Source: CAYWRZ01 sp964460845 (GTDB taxonomy: Bacteria > Bacteroidota > Bacteroidia > Flavobacteriales_D > UBA2798). Taken from it: 64,000 nt of DNA. Below the pieces are notes generated by a model. The model worked only from the letters and a program-made list of their open reading frames with translations. It was not told the origin of the DNA and made no database searches. The stretch lies in assembly GCA_964460845.1 (NCBI GenBank), contig CAYWRZ010000012.1, positions 23,810 to 87,809 on the forward strand, given 5' to 3'. The translations under genes and the position numbers were made by a program. Position 1 is the first letter of the stretch. Each line of letters starts with the position of its first letter. Shown piece by piece: positions 16,766 through 26,658 of the stretch.

Positions 16766-17488
16766 TTACGAAATAATGGGATTCATGGGGTTGAAGTGTG
16801 CTGCCGGTGTTACTTCGGTAATGCGGAGGTTTTCGCATTTGACAGTGCGGCAGGGGAAACGCTCCATGAGCGTATAATCGTGCGTAGCCATAAGCACCGC
16901 AGTGCCCTGGCGGCTGATGGCAAACATCAGGTTCAATATTTCGGCCGAAGTTTCGGGGTCGAGGTTGCCGGTAGGTTCATCGGCCAAAATCAGCTCGGGG
17001 TCGTTCACCAGCGCGCGCGCGATAGATACCCGTTGCTGCTCCCCACCCGAAAGCTGGTGCGGCATTTTAAAGCCTTTGGTTTCGAGCCCTACCATAAGCA
17101 GCAGCTCGTCGATACGGGCATCGGTTTTTTTACGGTCTCTCCAGCCGGTAGCCCGCATCACAAAACGCAGGTTGTCGTGTACCGAACGGTCGGTAAGCAG
17201 TTGGAAATCCTGAAAGACAATGCCGATTTTACGGCGCAGATAGGGGATTTGCCTGCGGCGCAGCTTACGCAAATCGTAGCCGGCCACCGTACCTTCGCCC
17301 TGTTGCAGGGGAAGCGCACCGTACAGCGTTTTCAGAAAACTGCTTTTTCCGCTGCCCGTTTTACCTACAAGGTAAACGAATTCTTTGCGCTGAAGGCTGA
17401 AATCCACGTCTTTGATAACGAGGTTGTCTTCCTGAAAAATGCTGGCATTTCGGATGACAATAACAGGCGATTCGGTATTTTCAGACAT
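16766..17488 (-). CDS. ftsE: Cell-division ABC transporter ATP-binding protein FtsE
   Basis: FtsE pairs with the membrane protein FtsX to control septal peptidoglycan hydrolysis. The 240-residue ATPase has Walker A GKTGSGKS (residues 42-49), FtsE-type YLRRKIGIVFQDFQLLTDRS, signature LSGGE (146-150) and Walker B ELILADE (165-171), followed by PTGNLDPETSAEI. The YxxxxGxVFQDF pattern favours FtsE over a generic LolD-type ATPase. ftsX is not adjacent. The glycosyltransferase gene follows 5 bp downstream. Confidence 0.88.
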   Translation of the reverse strand: MSENTESPVIVIRNASIFQEDNLVIKDVDFSLQRKEFVYLVGKTGSGKSSFLKTLYGALPLQQGEGTVAGYDLRKLRRRQIPYLRRKIGIVFQDFQLLTDRSVHDNLRFVMRATGWRDRKKTDARIDELLLMVGLETKGFKMPHQLSGGEQQRVSIARALVNDPELILADEPTGNLDPETSAEILNLMFAISRQGTAVLMATHDYTLMERFPCRTVKCENLRITEVTPAAHFNPMNPIIS

Positions 17489-17665
17489 GGTAGGGTAACC
17501 TGATTTGATTTTCTACGTAAAGTTCGCAAAAAAATACCGTTTGCTTCTCCCGGTTTTCAGCCCCTGTTGTGAAATAATGTTAACAGAAACGCGTTGAAAA
17601 CTTAAACCTTTCACACACGATCCCCCCTCTCACCTGCCTAATTTTACTCATTAAAATAAATTAAG

Positions 17666-20600
17666 ATGGCGTATGTTGTGAGTGCCGCACGCAGGCTGGT
17701 CTGTTTGTTGTGCGTGGGGTTGGCGGTATCCGGTGCATGGGCACAAAAAACCACGGTATATACCGACGAAGCTGTCGATTATCGTGCAGGGCTTGAACTG
17801 TACGACAAAGCCAAGTATTCGGCCGCTCAGGAAAAATTTGATCGTGTAATAGCCCAAACACCCGATACGCAGGACGAAGTGCGGATCCTATCGGAATATT
17901 ACCACGCGCTTTGTGCGATGAAGCTTTTTCATCCCGATGCCGAGTACCTGCTTCAGCGTTTTATCGATTTGCATCCCGAATCGCCGCAGGCAAAAATGGT
18001 GTATATGCACCTCGGTCGCCATTTCTACAGCCAAAAGAAATACAAAAAAGCGCTTGAATATTTTGCAAAAGTAGATCGCTTCGATTTGCCCGAAAACGAA
18101 CAGGCCGAATATTTTTTCAAAAAAGGATACAGCCATTTCCAACAGGGAGACACCAACCCCGCGGCGATGGCTTTTGCCGAAATCAAAGACAAGGATACCG
18201 AATACAGCGAGCCGGCCCTGTATTATTATTCGCACATCGCTTACCACGAGAACCGGTATCAGGTAGCGCTCGAAGGTTTTGAAAAGCTGCGTGAAAGCGC
18301 CACGTTCAAATCGCTCGTGCCGTATTACATTGCCCAGATTTATTACCTGCAGCAGAAATACGATCGCGTGATCGAATACGCGCCGCCGCTGCTCGATTCG
18401 GCTTCCGAAAAACGTAAGCCCGAGCTGGCACATCTTATCGGAGATTCGTACTACCAGTTGCAGCGCTACGATGTGGCGGTGCCTTACCTCGAACAGTATA
18501 TCAAATCTGTTACTCCCACGCGCGAAGAAAATTATCAGATGGGCTATGCTTATTACCGCAGCGGTATGTACCACAAGGCTGCGCCTTATCTGAATCGCAC
18601 GGTTAACGGTAACGATGCCATGGCGCAAAACGGCTATTATCACCTGGCCGAATGTTACCTGCGAATGAACGAAAAATCGTTTGCCCGTAATGCTTACGAA
18701 GGTGCCGCCCGACTTGAAGCCGACCCCAGGGTACAGGAAGATGCTATGTTTTCGTACGCCCGCCTGGCGTATGAATTATCTGATAATCCTTTCCACGAAG
18801 CGATCACCGCTTTGCAGCAATATTTGGAGAAATACCCCAACAGCAGTCGTCGCGACGAAGCCTATTCTTTTCTGATTAACGTGTATCTGACTACGCGTAA
18901 TTACGCCGAAGCCTTGCAGGCTCTCGATAAAATCAAGCAGAAAGATTTCCGGATGCAAACCGCTTATCAGATGGTGGCGTTTAATCGAGGTGTGGAGCTG
19001 TTTCGCAACAATAACTACCGCGAAGCGCTTTCTTTTTTCGAGAAAGTAAAAACCTATCCGATCGACAAAAAGCTCAATTACGAAAGTCGTTTTTGGATTG
19101 CCGAATGCCAGTATGCGCTGCGCGAATACGACAAAGCCATCGGCTCTTACGAAGCTTTTCAGCGCGAACCGGGCGCTTTTTCTTCGGCTTATTACAACCT
19201 GGCCAATTACAATATGGCCTACGCCTGGTACGACAAAGGGATGGATCAGCTTCAGGCCAATCGCAATGCCGATCTCGCCAGCCTTAATCAAAGTTTGCTG
19301 TTGTTTAGGAAATACGTAGCCGACAAAGACGAACAGGATAAGGTGCGGGTTACCGATGCCAATATTCGCATAGGCGATATTTATTACGTCAAACGGGAAA
19401 ATGACAATGCCGTGCAGTTTTACACAGCCGCTTACCGAGGTAGTACAGGCGCACGCGATTATGCCCTTTTCCAGTCGGCGCTTTGCAACAATCTGCTGGG
19501 CAGGTCGAAAGAGGCAATCAGCTCCTTACGGCAATTGCTCACCGATTTTCCTTCGTCGAAATACGTGCCCGAATCCATTTTTGAAATTGCACAGATACAC
19601 CGTGAAAACGACGAACGCCAGCAGGCCATCGATTATTACCAGCAATACATTTCACGCTATCCTTCCAGCCCGAATGTGCGCAAAGCCCTGGGCTATATGG
19701 CGTTGACCTATTACCGCGACCGCAACTACAAACGTTCCGAAGAGATTTATCGCCGTATGCTCAGCGAATACACCAATCCGGAAGATGTCAAAACGGCGCT
19801 CGACGGACTCAAGCCCGTGCTTACCGAGCAGGGCAGGGTGGACGAATGGGTGGCGCTGGTGCGGCAATATGATAAGCAGGGTGGTTCGGATAAAGAAATC
19901 GAAAATACGCTGTGGGACCTTGCCGAAAATGCCTACGAAAGCGGCGATTGCGAAAAAGCCATTGTGCAGCTTAACAAATACATCGGTCAGTTTACCGCCG
20001 GTACTTATGCCACACAGGCACATTTTTACCGTGCCGAATGCCTTTACCGCCAGCAGAAAGAAGAGTTGGCGCTGCCCGATTACGAGTACGTAAGTCGCGT
20101 GCCCGGTAATCCTTACCTCGAATATACGCACCTGCGACTGGCTACGGCCTGGTATGCCCGCAAAGACTATCCCCGCTCGCTGGGCCATTTCCGCGAGCTC
20201 GAAAAAGTAGCCGTTCAGCCTTCGATATCGTTCGATGCACAGCTCGGGCTTATGCGCTGCTATTACCTTACCGGCGATTATGCACAGGCAGAGGTGTATG
20301 CGCGCAAGGTGTTGGGCGACGCCGGACTCAAAGACGATCTGCGTTCCGAAGCCCATTTTGTAGCCGCGCAGTCGTTGTTCAGAAAAGAGGAACTGAACAA
20401 AGCGCTCAGCGATTACCTCCGTGTGGCAGCACTCACCAAAAACGTACGTTGGGCCGAGTCGCGGTACCAGATAGCGCGGATCTATTACCTGCAGGGCGAT
20501 TACCGCAAGTCGGAGAAAGAAATTTTCGATTACGCCCAGGTAAAGCCTAACTACGATTACTGGCTGGCTAAAGCCTATATCCTGCTGGCCGATAATTATG

Positions 20601-20812
20601 TGGCGCTCAACGATCCTTTTCAGGCTAAGGCCACGCTGAAAAGTATTATTGATAACTACAAAGCGGCCGACGAAATCGTGCCGGTGGCCGAAGAAAAGTA
20701 CAACCGCATCATCGAGCAGGAAAACCTCCAGAATGAGCGGCGCAACATAGAATCTATAGATGAGTCGGGACTGCCCGGCACAGACTCTGATTTTCCCGAA
20801 ATACAAGATTAA
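17666..20812 (+). CDS. Large exported tetratricopeptide-repeat protein
   Basis: A 1,048-residue periplasmic or outer-membrane-associated scaffold of unknown partner. The N-terminus is a signal peptide (VCLLCVGLAVSGAWAQ, cleavage near residue 26). Almost all the rest consists of TPR-like helical pairs with the usual spacing, for example YDKAKYSAAQEKFDRVIAQT, YKKALEYFAKVDRF, YDRVIEYAPPLLDSA, QQAIDYYQQYISRYPSSPNV and DYPRSLGHFRELEKV. The C-terminus is acidic (ESIDESGLPGTDSDFPEIQD). An outer-membrane barrel gene follows 5 bp downstream and is very probably in the same operon, so the pair may work at the outer membrane. Confidence 0.85.
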   Translation: MAYVVSAARRLVCLLCVGLAVSGAWAQKTTVYTDEAVDYRAGLELYDKAKYSAAQEKFDRVIAQTPDTQDEVRILSEYYHALCAMKLFHPDAEYLLQRFIDLHPESPQAKMVYMHLGRHFYSQKKYKKALEYFAKVDRFDLPENEQAEYFFKKGYSHFQQGDTNPAAMAFAEIKDKDTEYSEPALYYYSHIAYHENRYQVALEGFEKLRESATFKSLVPYYIAQIYYLQQKYDRVIEYAPPLLDSASEKRKPELAHLIGDSYYQLQRYDVAVPYLEQYIKSVTPTREENYQMGYAYYRSGMYHKAAPYLNRTVNGNDAMAQNGYYHLAECYLRMNEKSFARNAYEGAARLEADPRVQEDAMFSYARLAYELSDNPFHEAITALQQYLEKYPNSSRRDEAYSFLINVYLTTRNYAEALQALDKIKQKDFRMQTAYQMVAFNRGVELFRNNNYREALSFFEKVKTYPIDKKLNYESRFWIAECQYALREYDKAIGSYEAFQREPGAFSSAYYNLANYNMAYAWYDKGMDQLQANRNADLASLNQSLLLFRKYVADKDEQDKVRVTDANIRIGDIYYVKRENDNAVQFYTAAYRGSTGARDYALFQSALCNNLLGRSKEAISSLRQLLTDFPSSKYVPESIFEIAQIHRENDERQQAIDYYQQYISRYPSSPNVRKALGYMALTYYRDRNYKRSEEIYRRMLSEYTNPEDVKTALDGLKPVLTEQGRVDEWVALVRQYDKQGGSDKEIENTLWDLAENAYESGDCEKAIVQLNKYIGQFTAGTYATQAHFYRAECLYRQQKEELALPDYEYVSRVPGNPYLEYTHLRLATAWYARKDYPRSLGHFRELEKVAVQPSISFDAQLGLMRCYYLTGDYAQAEVYARKVLGDAGLKDDLRSEAHFVAAQSLFRKEELNKALSDYLRVAALTKNVRWAESRYQIARIYYLQGDYRKSEKEIFDYAQVKPNYDYWLAKAYILLADNYVALNDPFQAKATLKSIIDNYKAADEIVPVAEEKYNRIIEQENLQNERRNIESIDESGLPGTDSDFPEIQD

Positions 20813-20817
20813 ACGGT

Positions 20818-22569
20818 ATGTACATGAAAACAGCATTGGTTTTTGCAGCCCTGTTCACTTTTAGTGCAGCCGTGGCGCAGCAGAAAGAGGGAGGAACGGA
20901 ATCGACTTCCATTTACGGCGTACAGGTAATCGTGTCGGGTGCCCCGCGTCCTATCGATCGTGCGCGACGCATACCCGAAACGCCGCAAACGGCCGACACT
21001 TCGGTTTCGGTTCCGCCTATGGCATACAGCAATGTGCCTTCGCGCACCGAAGTGAAGACCGAGCCCGAACGCCTCAAAGCAGTGAACCTTTCCGAACGGA
21101 AAGACCTGGAAAAGCTCTACCGTTTTTACGCCAAAGCAGGAGTGGGATCTTATACCATGCCGCTGGGTGAAATTTATTTCAACGACATCTATAACAAAAA
21201 AGGCACTTACGGAATTTATGCCCGTCACCATTCTTCGCAGGGCGGTATCAGGCACGTAGGGTATTCGGGTTTTTCCGACAACAATGCCGGGGCTTTTATA
21301 CGGCACTATACCAAAAAGCTGGAAATTGGCGGTGGCGTCGATTACCAGCGTAACGTGGTGCATTATTACGGTTTCCGACCCGATACCATACAAGACCTTA
21401 CGATGTATCCCGATGGAATTACAAGTAAGGATCGCATCCGTCAGCGGTATAATTACGTAGGGGCACAGGTCTCGCTCGGCACTTTCCATCCCGATACGTT
21501 GAAGTTGAATCACCGCGAAGAGCTGCAGTACTACAATTTTGGCGATGCATATAAGGCTACCGAAAATTATTTTTCGGGTAAAACCAAGCTTCACAAAAAG
21601 GTGGGAAGAGAAATTTTCGGACTGGGCTTTTCAGCTTCCTATAACCGTTTTCTTCCTTCGGTAAGGCAGAACAGGCTGGGTACTGGCAATGTGATTCCGC
21701 CGGCGGCGCAGGAAAATATACTGGCTACGCTCAACCCCACGATTCTTACCAATGGACGTAATTGGGTTGCCAAAGTGGGACTGGCCGTATCGGCCGATGT
21801 GTACGATGGTTCGGGTAAATTTTATTTTTATCCCGATGTGGAATTCCGGTACAGCCTGTTTAACGACATGCTCATTCCTTACGCCGGGGTAAACGGTAAT
21901 GTGCAACGCAACTCTTTCCGTTCGCTCGCGGCTGAAAATCCGTTTATAATCTCTGAAATCGATCTTCGTAACACCAATCGCAAGCTGCATTTGTACGGTG
22001 GATTCAGGGGTGCGCTTAGCCGTTCGGTAGCTTTTAACCTCAAAGCTTCTTTCCTGAAAGCGGGCGATGTGGCGCTGTTTTATACCGATACCGTATATTC
22101 TTTGCACAACCAGTTTAGGGTGATGTACGATAATATTGATATTTTCTCGGTATCGGGTCAGCTCAGTTGGCAGCGCGAAGAAAAGCTCAAGCTTCTGCTC
22201 AAAGGCGAATATTTCAATTATTCCACTACCCGCGAAGCTTATGCCTGGAATATGCCCGATTACCGCGTTACTGCTTCTGGGGTATATGATTTGTTTGATA
22301 AAATTTTGGTCAGGCTCGACATCGTGGCTACGGGAACCCGCTGGGCACCTTCTTTGCGTCCGGTAGAGGGAGTGGCGCTTCGCGATGGCTTGTATCCCGT
22401 AAAGCTCAAGCCTTTTGTCGATGCCAACATAGGGTTGGAATACCGTTATACCAAGCGGCTTTCGGCCTTCCTGAATTTCAATAATATAGTTGCACAACGC
22501 TACCAGTATTGGTACCAATACCCGGTGCAGGGATTCAACCTGATGGGCGGTGTAACATATTCTTTCTAA
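20818..22569 (+). CDS. Outer-membrane beta-barrel protein
   Basis: A 583-residue exported protein with signal peptide MYMKTALVFAALFTFSAAVA (a start two codons later at the second Met is equally possible). After a proline-rich linker (about 25-95) the sequence alternates aromatic and polar residues in strands, such as GSYTMPLGEIYFNDIYNKKG, GIYARHHSSQGGIRHVGYSG and a final YQYPVQGFNLMGGVTYSF ending in the aromatic residue typical of outer-membrane insertion. No plug domain or TonB box is visible, so it is not a standard TonB-dependent receptor. It forms a tight pair with the upstream TPR gene. Confidence 0.8.
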   Translation: MYMKTALVFAALFTFSAAVAQQKEGGTESTSIYGVQVIVSGAPRPIDRARRIPETPQTADTSVSVPPMAYSNVPSRTEVKTEPERLKAVNLSERKDLEKLYRFYAKAGVGSYTMPLGEIYFNDIYNKKGTYGIYARHHSSQGGIRHVGYSGFSDNNAGAFIRHYTKKLEIGGGVDYQRNVVHYYGFRPDTIQDLTMYPDGITSKDRIRQRYNYVGAQVSLGTFHPDTLKLNHREELQYYNFGDAYKATENYFSGKTKLHKKVGREIFGLGFSASYNRFLPSVRQNRLGTGNVIPPAAQENILATLNPTILTNGRNWVAKVGLAVSADVYDGSGKFYFYPDVEFRYSLFNDMLIPYAGVNGNVQRNSFRSLAAENPFIISEIDLRNTNRKLHLYGGFRGALSRSVAFNLKASFLKAGDVALFYTDTVYSLHNQFRVMYDNIDIFSVSGQLSWQREEKLKLLLKGEYFNYSTTREAYAWNMPDYRVTASGVYDLFDKILVRLDIVATGTRWAPSLRPVEGVALRDGLYPVKLKPFVDANIGLEYRYTKRLSAFLNFNNIVAQRYQYWYQYPVQGFNLMGGVTYSF

Positions 22570-22573
22570 CTGC

Positions 22574-22625
22574 CAAATTTCTCCCTTCGGAAATTTGAAC
22601 AAAAGCCGCTGTTTATCGGGCTTTT
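22574..22625 (+). terminator. Probable terminator after the barrel gene
   Basis: Two adjacent hairpins, CAAATTTC/GAAATTTG (8 bp) and AAAAGCC/GGCTTTT (7 bp, ending in T-rich DNA), lie directly after the stop. The second is the more terminator-like but is imperfect. Confidence 0.5.
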
Positions 22626-22695
22626 CTGTTGATTTTTTCTTGCAAAAAACGGCCGTTTTTCGTATTTTTACAGGTCTTTAAAAAAAGGGCTGTGT

Positions 22696-22703
22696 TATCT
22701 TTG
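22696..22703 (+). promoter_or_regulatory. Promoter -7 box of gyrB (TATCTTTG)
   Basis: A perfect match to TAnnTTTG, 38 bp before the gyrB ATG. A T-rich stretch lies about 26 bp further upstream where the -33 element would be expected. Confidence 0.6.
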
Positions 22704-22741
22704 TGTACAGCCTTCGAAACGAAAAAAACCTGCGTAAAAAT

Positions 22742-24694
22742 ATGAGCGAGATTCAAGAAAAAAACCAATATTCGGCAGACAGTATTCAGGTACTGGAAGG
22801 GTTGGAAGCGGTGCGTAAGCGCCCGGCGATGTACATCGGTGATGTAGGTGTCAAAGGGCTCCACCACCTCGTGTACGAAGTAGTTGATAACTCGATCGAC
22901 GAAGCGCTGGCCGGACATTGTACCCATATCGAAGTGACCATCAACGAAGACAATTCCATTACCGTAAAAGACAACGGTCGCGGTATTCCTGTCGATTATC
23001 ACGAGAAGGAAAAACGTTCTGCCCTCGAAGTGGTGATGACCGTACTCCACGCCGGTGGTAAATTTGACAAAGATTCTTACAAGGTTTCGGGCGGTTTGCA
23101 CGGAGTGGGCGTATCTTGCGTAAACGCACTTTCTACCCACATGGCAGTGAATGTGCATCGCGACGGTAAAGAATACATTCAGGAATACAGCATCGGTAAG
23201 CCCCTGTACAGCGTGAAAGAAACCGGTGTCACCACCTACCGTGGTACTATCGTTACGTTCAAGCCCGATCTGTCTATTTTTACCGTTTCGGAATACAATT
23301 ACGATACGTTGGCTTCTCGTCTGAGGGAGCTGGCTTTTCTGAACAAAGGCATTCACCTGACCTTAACCGACAAGCGTATTACCGACGAAGAGGGTAATTT
23401 CGTAAGTGATGTGTTTTTCAGCGAAGGCGGGCTGCGCGAGTTTGTACGTTTCCTTGACCAAAACCGCGAAGCGCTTACCACCGATGTAATGTACATGGAA
23501 GGCGAAAAAGCCGGGATTCCCGTAGAAGTAGCCATGATCTACAATACTTCGTTTTCAGAGCATATTCACGCTTACGTGAACAACATCAATACCCACGAAG
23601 GAGGTACGCACTTAGCGGGCTTCCGTCGCGGACTTACCCGTACGCTCAAAAAATACGCCGACGATTCGGGCATGCTCAAAAACCTCAAATTCGAGATTGT
23701 CGGTGACGATTTTCGCGAAGGATTAACCGCCGTAATTTCGGTGAAGGTAGCCGAGCCGCTGTTTGAAGGGCAGACCAAAACCAAGTTGGGCAACAATGAG
23801 GTAATGGGTGCCGTGGATCAGGCGGTGGGTGAAATGCTGGCTAATTACCTCGAAGAAAACCCGAAAGACGCCCGTCAGATTGTACAGAAAGTGATTCTGG
23901 CAGCCCAGGCCCGTCATGCGGCACGTAAAGCCCGCGAGATGGTGCAACGCAAAAGCGTAATGGGAGGCACCAGCCTGCCCGGTAAGCTGGCCGACTGTTC
24001 AGAGCGCGATCCGGCGCAATGCGAGCTATTTTTGGTCGAGGGAGATTCGGCCGGCGGTACGGCCAAGCAGGGCCGCGATCGCCGTTTTCAGGCCATTATG
24101 CCGCTGCGGGGTAAAATCCTCAACGTGGAAAAAGCCATGTACCACAAAATCTTCGAAAACGAAGAAATCAAAAATATCTATACCGCCCTCGGCGTAAAAG
24201 TAGGTACCGAAGAAGACAGCAAAGCACTCGACATTAGCAAGCTGCGCTATCACAAAGTGGTGATCATGTGTGATGCCGACGTGGACGGAAGCCACATCGA
24301 AACGCTGATCCTTACGTTCTTCTTCCGTTACATGAAAGAAATGATCGAGAACGGTCACGTATATATCGCCACTCCGCCGCTGTACCTTGTCAAGAAAGGG
24401 CAAAGCGCGCGTTACGCCTGGAACGACGAGCAGCGCGACACCCTGATTCGCGAGCTGAAAGGTGCCGGGAAAGACAGCAGCGTGAACGTACAACGCTACA
24501 AAGGTCTCGGAGAAATGAACGCCGAGCAGTTGTGGGAAACTACCATGAATCCTCAGTTCCGCACCCTGCGTAAGGTAACCATCGAAAACGCCGCCGAGTG
24601 CGATCGCATCTTCTCTATGCTCATGGGCGACGATGTGCCGCCACGCCGCGAATTCATTGAGAAAAACGCAAGGTACGCCAAGATCGATATCTGA
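22742..24694 (+). CDS. gyrB: DNA gyrase subunit B
   Basis: The ATPase and TOPRIM subunit of gyrase, which introduces negative supercoils. The start MSEIQEKNQYSADSIQVLEG is chosen over an upstream extension because YSADSIQVLEGLEAVRKRPA is the usual GyrB N-terminus and the promoter box lies inside the extension. Of 650 residues, the GHKL ATPase has DNSIDEAL and VKDNGRGIPV, with GGLHGVG further on. The TOPRIM domain has LVEGDSAGGTAKQGRDRRFQ near residue 431 and MCDADVDGSHIETL near 510, and the protein ends with a normal GyrB tail. It has the short GyrB form without an insert. GyrB rather than ParE is favoured by QRYKGLGEMNAEQLWETTMN and by the overall match. Confidence 0.95.
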   Translation: MSEIQEKNQYSADSIQVLEGLEAVRKRPAMYIGDVGVKGLHHLVYEVVDNSIDEALAGHCTHIEVTINEDNSITVKDNGRGIPVDYHEKEKRSALEVVMTVLHAGGKFDKDSYKVSGGLHGVGVSCVNALSTHMAVNVHRDGKEYIQEYSIGKPLYSVKETGVTTYRGTIVTFKPDLSIFTVSEYNYDTLASRLRELAFLNKGIHLTLTDKRITDEEGNFVSDVFFSEGGLREFVRFLDQNREALTTDVMYMEGEKAGIPVEVAMIYNTSFSEHIHAYVNNINTHEGGTHLAGFRRGLTRTLKKYADDSGMLKNLKFEIVGDDFREGLTAVISVKVAEPLFEGQTKTKLGNNEVMGAVDQAVGEMLANYLEENPKDARQIVQKVILAAQARHAARKAREMVQRKSVMGGTSLPGKLADCSERDPAQCELFLVEGDSAGGTAKQGRDRRFQAIMPLRGKILNVEKAMYHKIFENEEIKNIYTALGVKVGTEEDSKALDISKLRYHKVVIMCDADVDGSHIETLILTFFFRYMKEMIENGHVYIATPPLYLVKKGQSARYAWNDEQRDTLIRELKGAGKDSSVNVQRYKGLGEMNAEQLWETTMNPQFRTLRKVTIENAAECDRIFSMLMGDDVPPRREFIEKNARYAKIDI

Positions 24695-24748
24695 TTATTT
24701 TTTCTGAAGTATTTAAAAAGCCCCGACGATATTTGTCGGTAGTAAAAA

Positions 24749-24778
24749 GAACCAGGTATAACCCTGGTTCTTTTTTTT
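24749..24778 (+). terminator. Rho-independent terminator after gyrB
   Basis: A perfect 8-bp stem GAACCAGG/CCTGGTTC with loop TATAAC, followed by eight T. A weaker hairpin with CCCCGAC lies just before it. Confidence 0.9.
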
Positions 24779-25003
24779 GCCGATTACATATTTATGAGTC
24801 CTGTTATCTCGTTTGTTATACTTGAAGGATATTTTAAGTCGCATAGAATGAATATGGAATCCGATATTTTAATAGGTGAGAGTAGAGAGGTGATTTGATT
24901 AGTGCATTTGTTTGAAAATGAATTATATACTTGCGAAAAGGTGAGGGTAATAGCTATCAAAATTAAAAATGAGTAGTATTTTTACTTAAACTAGAAGAAG
25001 AAA
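24779..25003. other. AT-rich non-coding DNA before the AlbA_2 gene
   Basis: The gap between gyrB and the next gene is 308 bp including the terminator. The remainder is markedly more AT-rich than flanking genes. TATACTTG near 24927 resembles a -7 box (7 of 8), but I see no other element. Confidence 0.5.
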
Positions 25004-26464
25004 ATGATGAAAAATTGGGTAAATAGAGCGGTTGCATTGTTAGCACATAGTTTGCAACCGATACCGCAGGAATTGAATGAGTTAGATTGGAAAGAGGACC
25101 TGTCACCGAACAAAGAAAAACTTATTAGGCATCTTTCTGCTTTTGCCAATTTACCTGGTGGCGGTTTTTTGGTATTTGGCGTGGAAGACAGTAGTGGAAA
25201 GCTAGTGGGAATCACGCAACAGCAGGCAACGATTATCCTTGAAAAACTGAGTAATCTTGGAAGAGACGCGATTTCACCTGTGGTAAAAATTGATCACAGT
25301 ATCGAATTGTATTGAAATGTGCCCTTGCTTTTTGTTTGTATTGCTGAAAGCAAAATTAAACCTGTTCATCTGAAAAACGGAACTATTGAAGATACATATA
25401 TCCGTAGTGGAGGTAGTACGCGCAAAGCTTCCCGACCAGAGGTTGGTAGCCTAATGCTAAATAGCAAAACTCCTCAGTTTGAAGAATTGCATTGTTCGCC
25501 TTTATTGCCTTCGCATGAAGTATTGAACCTGTTGGACTATCGTAGTATTTTTGGGCTGTTGAACAAGCCTGTACCACAAAATCACGATGAGATTTTACAG
25601 TGGATGCAGAATGAACGTATGATTGAATGTATAGACGGTGCCGGATTTTATATTACCAATTTTGGAGCATTAGCAGCAGCCCAAAATCTGAATGATTTTG
25701 ACAGCTTATCACGGAAGACTATTCGTCTTATTCGGTATCAGGGAGTTAACAAACTTATAACCGAAAAAGAATATCCGGGTTCAAAGGCTTATGCTATTGG
25801 TTTCAGCGGTTTAATTGGTTTTATCCGTGCTTTGCTTCCGGGAAGCGAAATCATAAAAAATGCGCTTCGAACAGAAACATCGGTGTATCCTGAGGTAGCC
25901 CTTCGCGAAATTATAGCAAATGCACTTATCCATCAGGATTTTACCATCCGTGGCTCAGGTCCGATGATAGAAATTTTTGATGATCGCATTGAAGTTTCGA
26001 ATCCTGGGAAATTGTTACCCACTAAGCAGCTTGATCGCTTAATAGGTACTACGCCCGAATCAAGAAATGAAATATTGGCTGCTGCTTTTAGGAGATATAA
26101 TATTTGTGAAGAACGGGGCTCAGGATTTCAGAAGGCTGTCGCATCCATTGAGTTGTTCGGATTACCGCCGTTAAGATTTTATGAAACCGAAAATTCATTT
26201 CGTGTAATTATGTATAGTCCGCGGAAATTTGCAGAGATGACACTCGATGAACGGATTGAAGCGGCATATCAGCACAGCATTATCAAATATTTCTCAAGCG
26301 GAGGAATGACCAATACCAGTTTGAGAGAACGATTCAGGATGGGTGAAAAACAAACCTCCCAAATATCGAGATTAATAAAGGAGGCGCTTGATTCGAAAAA
26401 AATAAAACTCAAAGACCCGACAATGGGTAAGAAATTTGCATTATATATACCTTATTGGGCTTAG
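25004..26464 (+). pseudogene. AlbA_2/Schlafen-type ATP-binding protein gene interrupted by an in-frame TGA
   Basis: Two reading frames in the same phase are separated by a single TGA at 25313-25315. The first part (103 residues) is the N-terminal half of an AlbA_2 (Schlafen-like) domain: LDWKEDLSPNKEKLIRHLSA, FANLPGGGFLVFGVED. The sequence continues directly after the stop with the second half, VPLLFVCIAESKIKPVHLKN and TYIRSGGSTRKASRPE. An ATPase-like C-terminal domain follows (YPEVALREIIANALIHQDFT, FDDRIEVSNPGKL, RYNICEERGSGF), then a winged helix. This is the common RecG-related/transcriptional-regulator-like architecture. TGA is a normal stop here (gyrB uses it), so the gene is probably inactivated, unless read through or a sequencing error. 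AT-rich third positions, unlike its neighbours, and terminators on both sides suggest acquired DNA. Confidence 0.8.
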
Positions 26465-26600
26465 TCTCTTATTTGACTGGAAAACCGCAACGGTATATAA
26501 CTATCTGATAATCATATGTTTTTTATTTGACTGAGAACTGTAAAATAGTGTCATTTTGAATCATCTGTGACACAATTCTCGATAGTTTTATTCATAAAAA

Positions 26601-26633
26601 GCCCCCCGACAGTAAATGTCGGGGGGCTTTTTT
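26601..26633. terminator. Bidirectional terminator
   Basis: A perfect 11-bp stem GCCCCCCGACA/TGTCGGGGGGC, loop GTAAA, is flanked by AAAAA on the left and TTTTTT on the right. It can end transcription of the broken AlbA_2 gene and of the leftward MuiA-like gene. Confidence 0.92.
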
Positions 26634-26658
26634 GAAACCGGGCAGGAAAGGGGAGGTA

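Noticed and set aside
19652..20836. A 394-codon open frame on the minus strand inside the TPR gene
   Set aside because: It lies antisense to a gene with clear TPR periodicity and signal peptide. The translated sequence has no recognisable domain; long antisense frames are common in this codon usage.
21631..22602. A 323-codon minus-strand frame opposite the barrel gene
   Set aside because: It is a shadow of the forward gene. No promoter, no family features, and the forward strand has a signal peptide and strand pattern.
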